Positions 44,208 to 52,965 are shown, counted from the stretch's first letter. The stretch: DNA of 64,000 nt from Pseudoxanthomonas koreensis_A (GCF_041890415.1 NZ_CP169056.1:620001-684000), one strand, 5' to 3'. Program-made: numbers and translations. The notes: generated by a model not told the origin, from the letters alone.

Positions 44208-45161
44208 CTAAGCCGGAAGCGAGGAGGGCTGCGCGTCGTGGTCGGCCTCCAGGCCGGCGGCTGCGCGCAGCCGGCGCCGGGTCAGGGGGCCGAAGCGCAG
44301 TGCCTGGGCCAGCGCGTCGAGCATTTCCGCATCGGGCTCGGTGCGCAGGGCCGCCGGACCCTCGTAGGCCAGCGGCGCGTCGCAGGCGATGGTGGTCAAT
44401 TGCCGCCACAGCAGCGCAAGCTCACGCTGTTCGCGCAACCGCACGGCCACCTGGGCCGCACCGCGCAGGCGCAGGAACGCGACCTCGTCCACCCGCTGCA
44501 GCAGCGCGTCCAGGGTGCCGAAATGGGCCAGCAGCACCGCCGCGGTCTTGGCGCCCACCCCGCCCACGCCGGGGATGTTGTCCACCGCATCGCCGGTCAG
44601 GGCCAGGTAGTCGGCGATCTGGTGCGCATGCACGCCATGCCGGGCCTTGACCCCGGCCGCGCTCCAGCGCAGGCCGCGGGCGTAGTCCCACTGTTCGTCC
44701 TGCCCGACCAGCAGTTGCGACAGGTCCTTGTCGGCCGAAACGATCACCCCGCGGTAGCCGGCCGGGCGCGCGCGCTGCAGGGCGCTGCCGATCAGGTCGT
44801 CGGCTTCGTACTCGCGGTCGGCCAGCACGGTCAGGCCCAGCGCCGTGCACAGCGCCTTGCAGTGGGCGAACTGGCGCCGCAACGCTTCCGGCGCCGGCTC
44901 GCGGTTGGCCTTGTAGGCCGGGTAGATGCGGTGGCGGAAGCAGCTGTCCAGCGCCTCGTCGAAGGCAATGGCGATGTGTGCAGGGCGCTCGCGCTCAAGC
45001 AGGTCGAGCAGGAACCGCGCAAAGCCATGCACGGCATTGGTCGGCCAGCCGTGGGTATCGTGGAACTCGTCGGGCAGCGCGTGCCAGGCGCGGAACACGT
45101 ACAGGCTGGCGTCCACCAGGTGCAGTGCCGGGCGCGCACCGGCCGCGCCCGCGTCGGTCAT
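44208..45161 (-). CDS. 5'-3' exonuclease (Xni/ExoIX or flap endonuclease-like)
   Basis: A 317-residue member of the 5' nuclease superfamily, like the N-terminal domain of DNA polymerase I without the polymerase. Metal-binding acidic motifs are visible: LVDASLYVFRA, IAFDEALDSCFRH, EYEADDLIGS, SADKDLSQLL and GDAVDNIPGVGGVGAKTA, the last being the helix-hairpin-helix DNA-binding motif. The stop of the nitroreductase gene overlaps its start by four bases. Likely role: removing RNA primers or flaps. Confidence 0.92.
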   Translation of the reverse strand: MTDAGAAGARPALHLVDASLYVFRAWHALPDEFHDTHGWPTNAVHGFARFLLDLLERERPAHIAIAFDEALDSCFRHRIYPAYKANREPAPEALRRQFAHCKALCTALGLTVLADREYEADDLIGSALQRARPAGYRGVIVSADKDLSQLLVGQDEQWDYARGLRWSAAGVKARHGVHAHQIADYLALTGDAVDNIPGVGGVGAKTAAVLLAHFGTLDALLQRVDEVAFLRLRGAAQVAVRLREQRELALLWRQLTTIACDAPLAYEGPAALRTEPDAEMLDALAQALRFGPLTRRRLRAAAGLEADHDAQPSSLPA

Positions 45162-45733
45162 GGCGCCCAGTCCTGGAGCAAGGCCTGCGGATCCGGACGC
45201 TCGCGTTCCGGCGCAGGGCGCTGGGCGGTGCCGATATGGACGAAGCCGACGATGCGTTCGTGCCCGTCCAGCCCCAGCATGCGCGCCACCTCCTGGTCGT
45301 AGGCCATCCACGCGGTCAGCCACTGTGCGCCGAAGCCCAGCGCCTGCGCCGCCTGCAGCAGCGCAAAGCACACGCAGCCGGCGGTGAGCAGTTGCTCCTG
45401 CTCGGGCACCTTGTGCCCCGGCTGCAGCCGCGCGATCACCGCGATCGCTACAGGTGCATGGGCAAAGCGCTGGCGTTCCTTGTCCAGCAGCGCCCTGGAT
45501 GCCTCGGGCTGGAGCTGGGCGGTGCGTGCGGCGAGGAATTCACCCAGGGCGTGGCGCGCAGCGCCCTGGATGCGCAGGAACCGGAACGGCACCAGGCGGC
45601 CATGGTCGGGCACGCGCACGGCCGAGGCCAGCATGCGCAGCAAGGTGGCATCATCCGGGCCCGGCTCGGCAAGGAGGACGGAAGGCACCGAGCGGCGCTG
45701 GTCCAGAGCCTGCAGTGAAGAAGGGGTGTGCAT
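45158..45733 (-). CDS. Nitroreductase family flavoprotein
   Basis: A 191-residue protein of the FMN-dependent nitroreductase fold. LDQRRSVPSVLLAEPGPD is the N-terminal substrate/FMN segment, ASAVRVPDHGRLVPFRF gives the FMN contacts of the YdjA subgroup, and AAQALGFGAQWLTAW is the conserved C-terminal helix region. YdjA-type proteins are compact dimers with unclear substrates. The ATGA overlap with the exonuclease gene suggests they are co-transcribed. It is divergent from the DUF1631 gene. Confidence 0.9.
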   Translation of the reverse strand: MHTPSSLQALDQRRSVPSVLLAEPGPDDATLLRMLASAVRVPDHGRLVPFRFLRIQGAARHALGEFLAARTAQLQPEASRALLDKERQRFAHAPVAIAVIARLQPGHKVPEQEQLLTAGCVCFALLQAAQALGFGAQWLTAWMAYDQEVARMLGLDGHERIVGFVHIGTAQRPAPERERPDPQALLQDWAP

Positions 45734-45778
45734 GATCCGGGAAAGCTCAAGTCAGGGGCGAATGCGCCGATAGGCCGG

Positions 45779-45784
45779 AGTATA
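45779..45784 (-). promoter_or_regulatory. Candidate -10 for the nitroreductase-exonuclease run
   Basis: TATACT on the minus strand, 45 bases before the nitroreductase start and identical to the candidate mrcA -10. The -35 position is GC-rich and does not match. Confidence 0.35.
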
Positions 45785-45970
45785 GGCGCCCGTTTCCGGG
45801 CAGGCCGCGGGCGCGGGGCATGAACCGGGCCCGACCGCACGACCTCCATTCACTGGAACTGCCCACTGCATCACGGTCCCCCGCCCGGGGAGCACGTACA
45901 GTGCAGGTGCGGAAATGGGGGTCCGTGTCACTGTCCGTCACCGTATCGCCCGAGCGGGAGCCAGGCGCGC

Positions 45971-48319
45971 ATGAGCCCAGAACAAGCCGATCCCAGTTCT
46001 TCCAGCCGCGACGCCGTGCTGCTGGCCCAGGCGCGTGATGCCTTCCTTCCCGCGCTGTGTGACGCGTTTGCCACGTCCGTTGCGCGCTATGACGATGCCC
46101 TGTTCGACCGCGCCGAGCACGCTGGCCATTCGCAGCTGCTGTTCCTGGACGGCATGCGCGAGTTGCGTCGCCATCGCGACGAGATCGCCGCCCGGTTCCG
46201 TACCCAGCTCGGCCTGGCCTGGCAATCGCTGGAGCTGGGGGCGCCGGTGTCGGCCGAAGCTGTGTTTTCGGGCCAGGAGGAGACCGGGCTGAGCCTGGTG
46301 CCCGAGCATGAACTCGAATCGCGCCTGGCGGCGCGCCACCTGGCCGGCGCGCTGATGCGCGGCTGCAAGCCGGTGCTGGCGCGGCTGGACCGTCGCCTGG
46401 GCTGGATCGGCGGCGGCCTGGAACTGGACGAGGACAGCAACCCCATCGGGCCCGAGCACATCGGCGTGGCCGTGCACGAAGCCTTCGCCAACTGCGAGCT
46501 GGCCCCGGAAGTGCGCCTGGTGCTGATCAAGTTGTGCGAACGCGACCTGGCGCCGGTAGCCGCCAAGCTGTACGAGATGCTGGACCAGCGCCTGGTCCAG
46601 GCCGGCGTGCTGCCGGGTGGCCCGGTGCGAAGCCGGGCACCCTCGCGCCCGACGCCCTCGCGCAGTGCCGAACCGCTGTTCGAGCAGGTGGCCGAAGAGC
46701 CGCACGGCGGCTGGGGCGAATCCCAGGCGGACGACCATTCGCCGGCCTGGGCCGCGCGCTTCATGCAGCGCTGGAGCCAGACCCGCGGCGTGATGCAGGG
46801 TGGCTTCGACCCGACGCAGGGCCAGGAGGGTGCAGGCGGTGACAGCGCGCCCGGCATGCTGCTGGACGCGCTGCACCAGTTGCTGGAGCACAGCCGCCAG
46901 ATGCGTGGCGGCGCCGAGCAGGCCGCCGACGACATCCACGCCGCGCAGGCGCATCAGCGCCCGCTCAGCCAGCGCGAGATGCTCTCGGTGCTGTCGTTGT
47001 TGCAGGCCACGCCCACCGCGACCCTGCGTGCGGCCATCGGCGACGAGCGCGAGTCGTTGTCGCAGCGGCTCAAGAGCGAGGTGCTGACCAATGCCAGCCA
47101 GCTGGGGATGGATCCGTCCAGTGCCCGCCTGGACCCGAAGGACGAGGATGCGATCGACCTGGTCGGCATGCTGTTCGACGTGATGCTGGACGAGCGCGAC
47201 CTGGCCGGACGCCCGCGCGAGCTGATCGGCCGCCTGGTCGTGCCGTTCGTGAAGGTGGCGCTGCTGGACCGGCGCATGTTCGTGCAGAAGACCCACCCGG
47301 CGCGGCGCCTGCTCAACGCGCTGGCCGAGGCCTGCGAGGGCAACCAGGGCGAGAGCGCGGCCGAGCGCACGCTGCTGGCCAAGGTTGAGGAAATCATCGA
47401 GCGGCTGGTGGCCGAGTTCAACGAGAACCTCGCCATCTTCATGACCCTGGAGGAGGAGTTTCGCGATTTCCTCAACCAGCATCATCGCCGGGTGGAGATC
47501 ACCGAGCGCCGCACCGCGGAGATCCAGCGCGGCCAGGAGCGGCTGGAGCTTGCGCGGGCACGCGCGCAGTCCGAGCTGGCCATGCGCACCGAGGACATGC
47601 AGTTGCCACAGGCGGTGGGCGATTTCCTGCGCAGCCCCTGGCAGCACCACGTCACCCTGGCGCTGCTGCGCGACGGCGAGGATGGCGAGGTGTTCGTCGA
47701 GGCCATGGCACTGGCCGATGGCCTGCTGGACGAAGTGGCCGAGGCCCAGCGCCACATCGTCGGCAAGCCGTGGCTGCAAGCCTGGCAGCCGGGCCTGCGC
47801 AAGGTGTTCGCCAGCATCGGCCTGCATGGCGATGCGGCCGACGTGGCCATCAGCGCACTGCACGACACCCTGCAGGCGGTGGCCGATGCGCGCCCGGAAC
47901 TGGAGAAGCCGCTGCCGGAACTTCCGGAACTGGCCCTGCCGCAGCCGGCCGCGGTCGAGCAGCAGAGTGCGATCGAACTGGTGGCCGGCACCGACACCCT
48001 GGATTTCGACCACGCCGACGCCGACCACATCCGCAAGCTTGCGATCGGCACCTGGCTGGACTTCATCGACAAGGACGGCCGGGTGCAGGCGGGCAAGCTG
48101 TCGTGGGTGAGCCCGATCTCCTCGCGCCTGCTGTTCGTCAACCGCCGTGGCGTGCGCTTCTGCGTGGCCTCGCCCGAGGAGCTGGCGGTGATGGTGCGGC
48201 TGGGCCGCCTGCGCATGCACGTTGCCGACGACGGGGCCTTCGACAGCGCCATGCAGGGCGTGATCGAACGCCTGGACACCTCGGTGTCGCAACAGCAGCA
48301 GTCGGTGACCTTGCACTGA
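45971..48319 (+). CDS. DUF1631 domain-containing protein
   Basis: A 782-residue cytosolic protein of the DUF1631 family, historically mislabelled thymidine phosphorylase; I see no phosphorylase signature. It is mostly helical and acidic, with a Pro/Ser linker near residue 220. A coiled-coil region lies near 495-545 (HHRRVEITERRTAEIQRG), and the C-terminal part (about 680-775: GTWLDFIDKDGRVQAGKLSW, ISSRLLFVNRRGVRF) resembles a PilZ-like beta barrel, though I see no RxxxR c-di-GMP motif I can vouch for. It stands alone, divergent from the nitroreductase. Function unknown. Confidence 0.85.
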   Translation: MSPEQADPSSSSRDAVLLAQARDAFLPALCDAFATSVARYDDALFDRAEHAGHSQLLFLDGMRELRRHRDEIAARFRTQLGLAWQSLELGAPVSAEAVFSGQEETGLSLVPEHELESRLAARHLAGALMRGCKPVLARLDRRLGWIGGGLELDEDSNPIGPEHIGVAVHEAFANCELAPEVRLVLIKLCERDLAPVAAKLYEMLDQRLVQAGVLPGGPVRSRAPSRPTPSRSAEPLFEQVAEEPHGGWGESQADDHSPAWAARFMQRWSQTRGVMQGGFDPTQGQEGAGGDSAPGMLLDALHQLLEHSRQMRGGAEQAADDIHAAQAHQRPLSQREMLSVLSLLQATPTATLRAAIGDERESLSQRLKSEVLTNASQLGMDPSSARLDPKDEDAIDLVGMLFDVMLDERDLAGRPRELIGRLVVPFVKVALLDRRMFVQKTHPARRLLNALAEACEGNQGESAAERTLLAKVEEIIERLVAEFNENLAIFMTLEEEFRDFLNQHHRRVEITERRTAEIQRGQERLELARARAQSELAMRTEDMQLPQAVGDFLRSPWQHHVTLALLRDGEDGEVFVEAMALADGLLDEVAEAQRHIVGKPWLQAWQPGLRKVFASIGLHGDAADVAISALHDTLQAVADARPELEKPLPELPELALPQPAAVEQQSAIELVAGTDTLDFDHADADHIRKLAIGTWLDFIDKDGRVQAGKLSWVSPISSRLLFVNRRGVRFCVASPEELAVMVRLGRLRMHVADDGAFDSAMQGVIERLDTSVSQQQQSVTLH

Positions 48320-48464
48320 ACCCTGGCGGCAGTGCGTCCCGCGCCCGCGCCTGACGGTGTGGCGTGTGGCGTGTGGCGGTGCCGGCCTGTGTCGCCAATG
48401 GCGCGGGACATTGCGGCGGAACGGATGAAACCATCGGCTGGCGCCGACCTCGCACCTGCATTTT

Positions 48465-48472
48465 GCTAGCAT
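48465..48472 (+). promoter_or_regulatory. GCTAGCAT, possible variant -10 before pntAa
   Basis: GCTAGCAT, one base different from the recurring GCTAGAAT element, lies 32 bases before the pntAa start. The distance matches the other copies (28-60 bases). Confidence 0.4.
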
Positions 48473-48504
48473 CGCCGCTCCACCTGGAGCGTGACGAGGG
48501 ATGC

Positions 48505-49623
48505 ATGGCGGTCGAAGTGCTGGTGCTGAAGGAATCCGCGGCCGGGGAACGGCGCGTGGCGGCCACGCCGGAGACGGTGAAGAAACTGCTGGCCGCCGGT
48601 GCGCAGGTCCGGGTGGAACCCGGTGCCGGGCTGGGTGCGGGGATCACCGACCAGGCCTACCAGGACGCCGGCGCGCAGCTGGCCGGGGCCGATGCGCGGG
48701 CCCAGGCCGAGTTGGTGCTGTGCGTGCAGTCGCCGCCGGTCGAGACCATTGCCGGGCTCAGGCAGGGCGCCACCCTGGTCGGCCAGTTGCAGCCGCAGGC
48801 CGACGAAGCACGCGCCCAGGCGCTGCAGGCGCGCGGGCTGCGCGTTTTTCCGCTGGAGCGGCTGCCGCGCACCACCCGCGCACAGGCGATGGACGTGCTC
48901 AGTTCGCAGGCCGGCATGGCCGGCTACAAGGCCGTGCTGATCGCCGCCCAGCTTGCACCGCGCTTCTTCCCGATGCTGACCACCGCCGCCGGTACCATCC
49001 GCCCGTCCAAGGTGCTGGTGGTGGGCGCCGGCGTGGCCGGCCTGCAGGCCATCGCCACCGCGCGCCGCCTGGGTGCGCAGGTGGAGGGCTTCGACGTGCG
49101 CCCGGAGACCCGCGAGCAGATCGAATCGCTGGGCGGCAAGTTCCTCGACCTCGGCGTGAGCGCCGCCGGCGAGGGCGGTTATGCGCGCCAGCTCACCGAC
49201 GAGGAGCGCGCCGAACAGCAGCGCCGCCTTGCCGACCACCTGCGCGGCGTGGACGTGATCGTCTGCACTGCCGCCGTACCCGGGCGCCCGGCACCGAAGA
49301 TCATCGGTGCCTCGATGGTGGCCGGGATGAAGCCGGGCAGCGTGATCGTCGACCTGGCCGCCGAGACCGGCGGCAATTGCGAGCTGACCGTGCCGGGGCA
49401 GACGGTGGAACAGCACGGCGTGGCCATCGCCGGTCCGCTCAACCTGGCCAGCATGGGCGCGGTGCATGCGAGCGAGATGTTCGCGCGCAACGTCTACAAC
49501 TTCGTGGTCCTGTTCCTGAAGGACGGCGCGCTGGCGTTCGACTGGGACGACGAACTGTTGGCCAGGACCGTGTGGCCGGAGGCGCCGGTGGCGGCCACGG
49601 ACGCGGTGGCCGGGGCGGCCTGA
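48505..49623 (+). CDS. pntAa: Proton-translocating NAD(P)+ transhydrogenase, subunit alpha part 1
   Basis: A 372-residue NAD(H)-binding domain I of the transhydrogenase, which uses the proton gradient to drive hydride transfer from NADH to NADP+. It has VLKESAAGERRVAATPE at the N-terminus, SSQAGMAGYKAVLIAA, the Rossmann segment VVGAGVAGLQAIATARRLGA, and the mobile loop region. In this organism the enzyme is split in three chains; part 2 and beta lie 1.6 kb further on, separated by three genes on the other strand. The start at 48505 follows GAGGG. Confidence 0.95.
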   Translation: MAVEVLVLKESAAGERRVAATPETVKKLLAAGAQVRVEPGAGLGAGITDQAYQDAGAQLAGADARAQAELVLCVQSPPVETIAGLRQGATLVGQLQPQADEARAQALQARGLRVFPLERLPRTTRAQAMDVLSSQAGMAGYKAVLIAAQLAPRFFPMLTTAAGTIRPSKVLVVGAGVAGLQAIATARRLGAQVEGFDVRPETREQIESLGGKFLDLGVSAAGEGGYARQLTDEERAEQQRRLADHLRGVDVIVCTAAVPGRPAPKIIGASMVAGMKPGSVIVDLAAETGGNCELTVPGQTVEQHGVAIAGPLNLASMGAVHASEMFARNVYNFVVLFLKDGALAFDWDDELLARTVWPEAPVAATDAVAGAA

Positions 49624-49667
49624 GCAGGGGCGGCCTGAGCAGGGCACTTCACCTGCAATGACCTGTC

Positions 49668-49689
49668 GACGGGCCCTGAGGGGCCCGTC
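49668..49689. terminator. Hairpin between pntAa and the DUF3106 gene
   Basis: A perfect 9-bp stem (GACGGGCCC / GGGCCCGTC) with a TGAG loop, between two convergent genes. It is followed by CTGGTTTC on the plus strand. Its presence means pntAa transcription probably ends here and does not reach pntAb. Confidence 0.65.
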
Positions 49690-49708
49690 CTGGTTTCAGG
49701 CTTTGGGT

Positions 49709-50134
49709 CTAGGGGTGATCGGGTGCCGGGTGCGCACGCAGCCACTCGCCGCGTTCGGCCGGGCTCATCTGTTTCCAGCGCTGCATGAACTGGCGACGCT
49801 GTTCCGGAGCCATGTCGCGGGTCTGGTGGAAGATCGCGCGCGCGCGCTGGCGCTGTTCCGGACTCATCTGCTCGAAGCGGCGCACGCCACGGCGCGCGCG
49901 TTCGCGCTGGTCCGGCGGCAGGTCGCGCCAACGGCGGGCATGTTCGAGCAGGCGCGCACGATCGTCCGGCGAGGCGTTCCAGCGCTCGCGCAACGGCGCC
50001 ACCAGCAGTTCGCGTTGTTCGGCACTGAGCTGTTCCCAAGCCGGCAGGGCGGCATCGGCCGCCGCCGGCGAGGCCGGGGCGATGGCCGGCAAGGCCAGCG
50101 CGAACATGCACACGACAAGGCGCAAGGCGTTCAT
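49709..50134 (-). CDS. DUF3106 family exported protein
   Basis: A 141-residue protein with a signal peptide (ALRLVVCMFALALPAIAPAS, shortened) followed by a repeated helical pattern: LSAEQRELLVAPLRERW, LPPDQRERARRGVRRF, MSPEQRQRARAIFHQTR, MAPEQRRQFMQRWKQ, MSPAERGEWLRAH. Each unit has (S/P)(P/A)EQR followed by Arg-rich helix, resembling the Spy/CpxP-like periplasmic LTxxQ repeat pattern. It is the last gene of the sigma-DUF3619-DUF3106 operon. Function unknown. Confidence 0.85.
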   Translation of the reverse strand: MNALRLVVCMFALALPAIAPASPAAADAALPAWEQLSAEQRELLVAPLRERWNASPDDRARLLEHARRWRDLPPDQRERARRGVRRFEQMSPEQRQRARAIFHQTRDMAPEQRRQFMQRWKQMSPAERGEWLRAHPAPDHP

Positions 50135-50137
50135 GTC

Positions 50138-50482
50138 TTACTCCAAGGCCAGAAGGGGGGCATCGGCCGACGCCAGCCACAGGTAGAAGCCAGGGTCTTC
50201 CTGCAACGGGGCGGCCACTTCGGTGGTGGCCAGCGCGGCGGCGGGTGCGGTGCCCGGCGGTGCCGGCTGGGGCCACAGCACGATGGCCAGCACCAGCGCT
50301 GCAGCCAGGGCACCGCCGCCGGCCAGCCACGCCGGCAGCCGCGGTGCTGCATGTACCGGGGCGCTTGCCGCCGCATGCCGGGCCTGGCGCAGTCGTGCCA
50401 GCACCGGGGCCGAGACGTTGGCCAGCGCGCTGGCGTGCAAGGCCTTGGCGTGCAGGTCGAGGGGATCGGGTGCGGTCGTCAT
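50138..50482 (-). CDS. DUF3619-like single-pass membrane protein, possible anti-sigma partner
   Basis: A 114-residue protein with a cytosolic N-terminus of about 45 residues (HAKALHASALANVSAPVLAR), one transmembrane helix (LPAWLAGGGALAAALVLAIV, about 48-67) and a periplasmic tail ending FYLWLASADAPLLALE. It overlaps the sigma factor gene by four bases and lies three bases before DUF3106. The topology and order resemble an anti-sigma factor, but no zinc-binding HxxxCxxC motif is present, so that role is only a hypothesis. Confidence 0.72.
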   Translation of the reverse strand: MTTAPDPLDLHAKALHASALANVSAPVLARLRQARHAAASAPVHAAPRLPAWLAGGGALAAALVLAIVLWPQPAPPGTAPAAALATTEVAAPLQEDPGFYLWLASADAPLLALE

Positions 50483-51048
50483 CGGACGTCCTCCATTCGC
50501 GTTTGCAGGGCCTGGCGCGCACGCGACAGGTGGGTTTTGACCGAGCCTTCCGAGCAGCCCATGGCGCGGGCGGTGGTAGCCACGTCCAGTTCCTCCAGCA
50601 CGCGCAGGGTGAACGCTTCGCGCTGGCGCGCCGGCAACCCGCGCAGGGCCTGGACCAGGTGCTCGTATACCTCCCGCTGCGTGTGCGCCTGCGCCGGGCC
50701 GGCGGCGGGATCGGCCCAGTCGATGCTGGCGTCCTGGCCGTGCGCGCCGTCACCGGCCGGCAGCAGCCAGCCCAGCCGGAACCTGGAGCGGCGCTGCAGG
50801 TCGATGATCCGCCGGCGCAGGATGCTCCAGAACAGCGGCGTCCATTCGCTGGCCGGGCGCTCGCGGTAGGCCAGCATCTTCATCATCGCGTCCTGCACCG
50901 CGTCCAGCGCATCCTCGCGCTGGCGCAGGCCGGCTTCAGCGAAGCGGAACGCGCGCGGTCCGACCTGCGCCAGGAATGCATCCAGCGACGCCCAGGCGGG
51001 CGTGGGCGGGGCTTCCCATGTGGGGTCGAGCGATGTGGTCACCAGCAC
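50479..51048 (-). CDS. ECF-type RNA polymerase sigma factor
   Basis: A 189-residue sigma-70 family protein of the ECF group. Region 2 is visible in EDALDAVQDAMMKMLAYRE and PLFWSILRRRIIDLQRR; region 4 in LPARQREAFTLRVLEELDVA followed by GCSEGSVKTHLSRARQALQ, a helix-turn-helix. Downstream genes encode a membrane protein and a periplasmic repeat protein, the standard order for this conserved trio. The operon sits between pntAa and pntAb in opposite orientation. The signal and the regulon are unknown. Confidence 0.92.
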   Translation of the reverse strand: MLVTTSLDPTWEAPPTPAWASLDAFLAQVGPRAFRFAEAGLRQREDALDAVQDAMMKMLAYRERPASEWTPLFWSILRRRIIDLQRRSRFRLGWLLPAGDGAHGQDASIDWADPAAGPAQAHTQREVYEHLVQALRGLPARQREAFTLRVLEELDVATTARAMGCSEGSVKTHLSRARQALQTRMEDVR

Positions 51049-51115
51049 AGCTTAGCCTCATCGGTGGCGCCGCCACGGGCGGAACCGGCATGCCTGGGGC
51101 ATGCCGGGCGCAGCG

Positions 51116-51135
51116 GTTGCAACGGAAATTTCCGT
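51116..51135. promoter_or_regulatory. Palindromes in the sigma factor-pntAb divergent gap
   Basis: GTTGCAACGGAAAT (51116-51129) is the reverse complement of the 14-mer found upstream of gapA. It runs into a perfect 14-bp palindrome, ACGGAAATTTCCGT (51122-51135). Both lie in the 198-base gap shared by the leftward sigma factor operon and the rightward pntAb-pntB. Confidence 0.45.
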
Positions 51136-51246
51136 GGCCGCCTTGAACAGGTAAACGCACGCGCGGCGATGCCGTTGACCGGGCAGGATTCGGTTAATGC
51201 TGCGTTATCATCCTGCCGGGCGCCGTGCCCGGGGAGCGATGCGGTA

Positions 51247-51546
51247 ATGAATGACGGTCTGGTAGCGCTGTACATCTTCATGCTCGCGGCGATCGCGGGC
51301 CACGTGATCATCTCGCGGGTACCGGTGATCCTGCATACACCGCTGATGTCCGGGTCCAACTTCATCCACGGCATCGTCCTGATCGGCGCAATGGTGGTGC
51401 TGGGCCACGCCGACACCACGCTGGAAAAGGCGATCGGCTTCGTCGCGGTGGTGCTGGGGGCGGGTAATGCCGCCGGCGGCTATGTGGTGACCGAGCGCAT
51501 GCTGGACATGTTCAAGTCGTCCAAGAAGCCGGAGAACAAGGCATGA
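51247..51546 (+). CDS. pntAb: NAD(P)+ transhydrogenase, subunit alpha part 2
   Basis: A 99-residue membrane protein with three transmembrane helices (about 5-23, 38-54, 60-80), being the alpha part of the membrane domain II. The segment HVIISRVPVILHTPLMSGSN is highly conserved. It must assemble with PntAa and PntB. The ATG at 51247 is preceded by GGGGAG. TTATCAT at 51205-51211 may be part of its own promoter, which it needs because pntAa is cut off by an opposite operon. The stop overlaps pntB by four bases. Confidence 0.95.
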   Translation: MNDGLVALYIFMLAAIAGHVIISRVPVILHTPLMSGSNFIHGIVLIGAMVVLGHADTTLEKAIGFVAVVLGAGNAAGGYVVTERMLDMFKSSKKPENKA

Positions 51547-52958
51547 CCGGCATGGACCTGCGCACCTGGCTGGTGGCGGTGAGCTACCTGGTTGCCGCGA
51601 CCCTGTTCCTGCTCGGGCTGCAGCGCATGGCCTCGCCGGCCACCGCGCGCAGCGGCATCCGCTGGGCGGGCATGGGCATGGTGATCGCCACGGCGGTCAC
51701 CTTCCTGCTGCCGGACCTGCACAACCTGCCGCTGATCGTCACCGCGCTGGTACTGGGTACGGTGGTGGCGTGGATTTCCGGCAAGAAGGTGGCGATCACC
51801 GACATGCCGCAGATGGTGGCGCTGTACAACGGCATGGGCGGCGGTTCGGCCGCCGCGATCGGCGCGGTGGAACTGCTGCGCTATTCGGACCGGGTGGCGC
51901 TGGCCGGCCCGGCCGCCGGCCCCGGCCCGGTGGTGCTGACCCTGGCCGTGCTCGGTTCGGCGATCGGCGCGGTGTCGCTGTCCGGCTCGATCATCGCCTG
52001 GGCCAAGCTCGATGGCCGCCTGGACAAGCGCATGGCCTTCCCGGGCCAGCAGGTGTTCAACCTGCTGGTGGCGGTGGCCATGGTCGTGCTGGGCGTGTGG
52101 GCCGGGGTCACCCTGGATACCACCGCGATCATCGCGTTCTTCGTCGTCGCCCTGCTGCTGGGCGTGCTGATGACCCTGCCCATCGGCGGCGCCGACATGC
52201 CGGTGGTGATTTCGCTGTACAACGCCTTCACCGGCCTTGCGGTCGCGTTCGAGGGCTATGTGCTGGGCAACGAGGCGCTGATCATCGCCGGCATGATGGT
52301 CGGCGCGGCCGGCATGCTGCTGACCCGGCTGATGGCCAAGGCGATGAACCGGCCGATTTCCGGCGTGCTGTTCGGCAGTTTCGGCGGCGGTGGCCAGGCC
52401 CAGGAAATCACCGGCGCGCAGAAGCCGATCGAGGCCGGCGACGTGGCCGCGATGATGGCCTACGCCGAGCGCGTGGTGATCGTGCCGGGCTACGGCCTGG
52501 CGGTGGCCCAGGCCCAGCACAAGATCTGGGAGCTGGCGCAACGGCTGATCGACCGCGGGGTCAAGGTGAAGTTCGCCATCCACCCGGTCGCCGGGCGCAT
52601 GCCCGGGCACATGAACGTGCTGCTGGCCGAGGCCGGCGTGCCCTACGACCTGATCGCCGACATGGACGACATCAACCCCGAGTTCCCGAACACCGACGTG
52701 TCGCTTGTGATCGGCGCCAACGACGTGGTCAACCCGGTGGCCAAGACCGACCCGGCCAGCCCGATCTACGGCATGCCGATCCTGGACGTGGTCGAATCCA
52801 GGAACGCCATCGTGATCAAGCGCGGCAAGGGCACCGGTTTTGCCGGCATCGAGAACGCGCTGTTCTATGCCGACAACACCCGCATGCTGTACGGCGACGG
52901 TGCCGAGATGGCCAGTGCGCTGGTCAGCGAGCTCAAGGCGCTGGACGGCGGGCACTGA
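51543..52958 (+). CDS. pntB: NAD(P)+ transhydrogenase, subunit beta
   Basis: A 471-residue subunit with about eight N-terminal membrane helices forming the proton channel and a C-terminal NADP(H)-binding domain III. Typical are MVALYNGMGGGSAAAIGAVEL, VVISLYNAFTGLAVAFEGY and the nucleotide-binding VIVPGYGLAVAQAQH and HPVAGRMPGHMNVLLAEA segments, ending with KRGKGTGFAGIENALF and DNTRMLYGDG. Translationally coupled to pntAb. A hairpin follows eight bases after the stop. Confidence 0.96.
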   Translation: MTGMDLRTWLVAVSYLVAATLFLLGLQRMASPATARSGIRWAGMGMVIATAVTFLLPDLHNLPLIVTALVLGTVVAWISGKKVAITDMPQMVALYNGMGGGSAAAIGAVELLRYSDRVALAGPAAGPGPVVLTLAVLGSAIGAVSLSGSIIAWAKLDGRLDKRMAFPGQQVFNLLVAVAMVVLGVWAGVTLDTTAIIAFFVVALLLGVLMTLPIGGADMPVVISLYNAFTGLAVAFEGYVLGNEALIIAGMMVGAAGMLLTRLMAKAMNRPISGVLFGSFGGGGQAQEITGAQKPIEAGDVAAMMAYAERVVIVPGYGLAVAQAQHKIWELAQRLIDRGVKVKFAIHPVAGRMPGHMNVLLAEAGVPYDLIADMDDINPEFPNTDVSLVIGANDVVNPVAKTDPASPIYGMPILDVVESRNAIVIKRGKGTGFAGIENALFYADNTRMLYGDGAEMASALVSELKALDGGH

Positions 52959-52965
52959 AGACCTC

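Noticed and set aside
48505..51546. pntAa taken as a broken pntA gene
   Set aside because: The alpha subunit is naturally split into two chains in many bacteria; both parts have complete domains, starts and stops. Only the intervening opposite operon is unusual.
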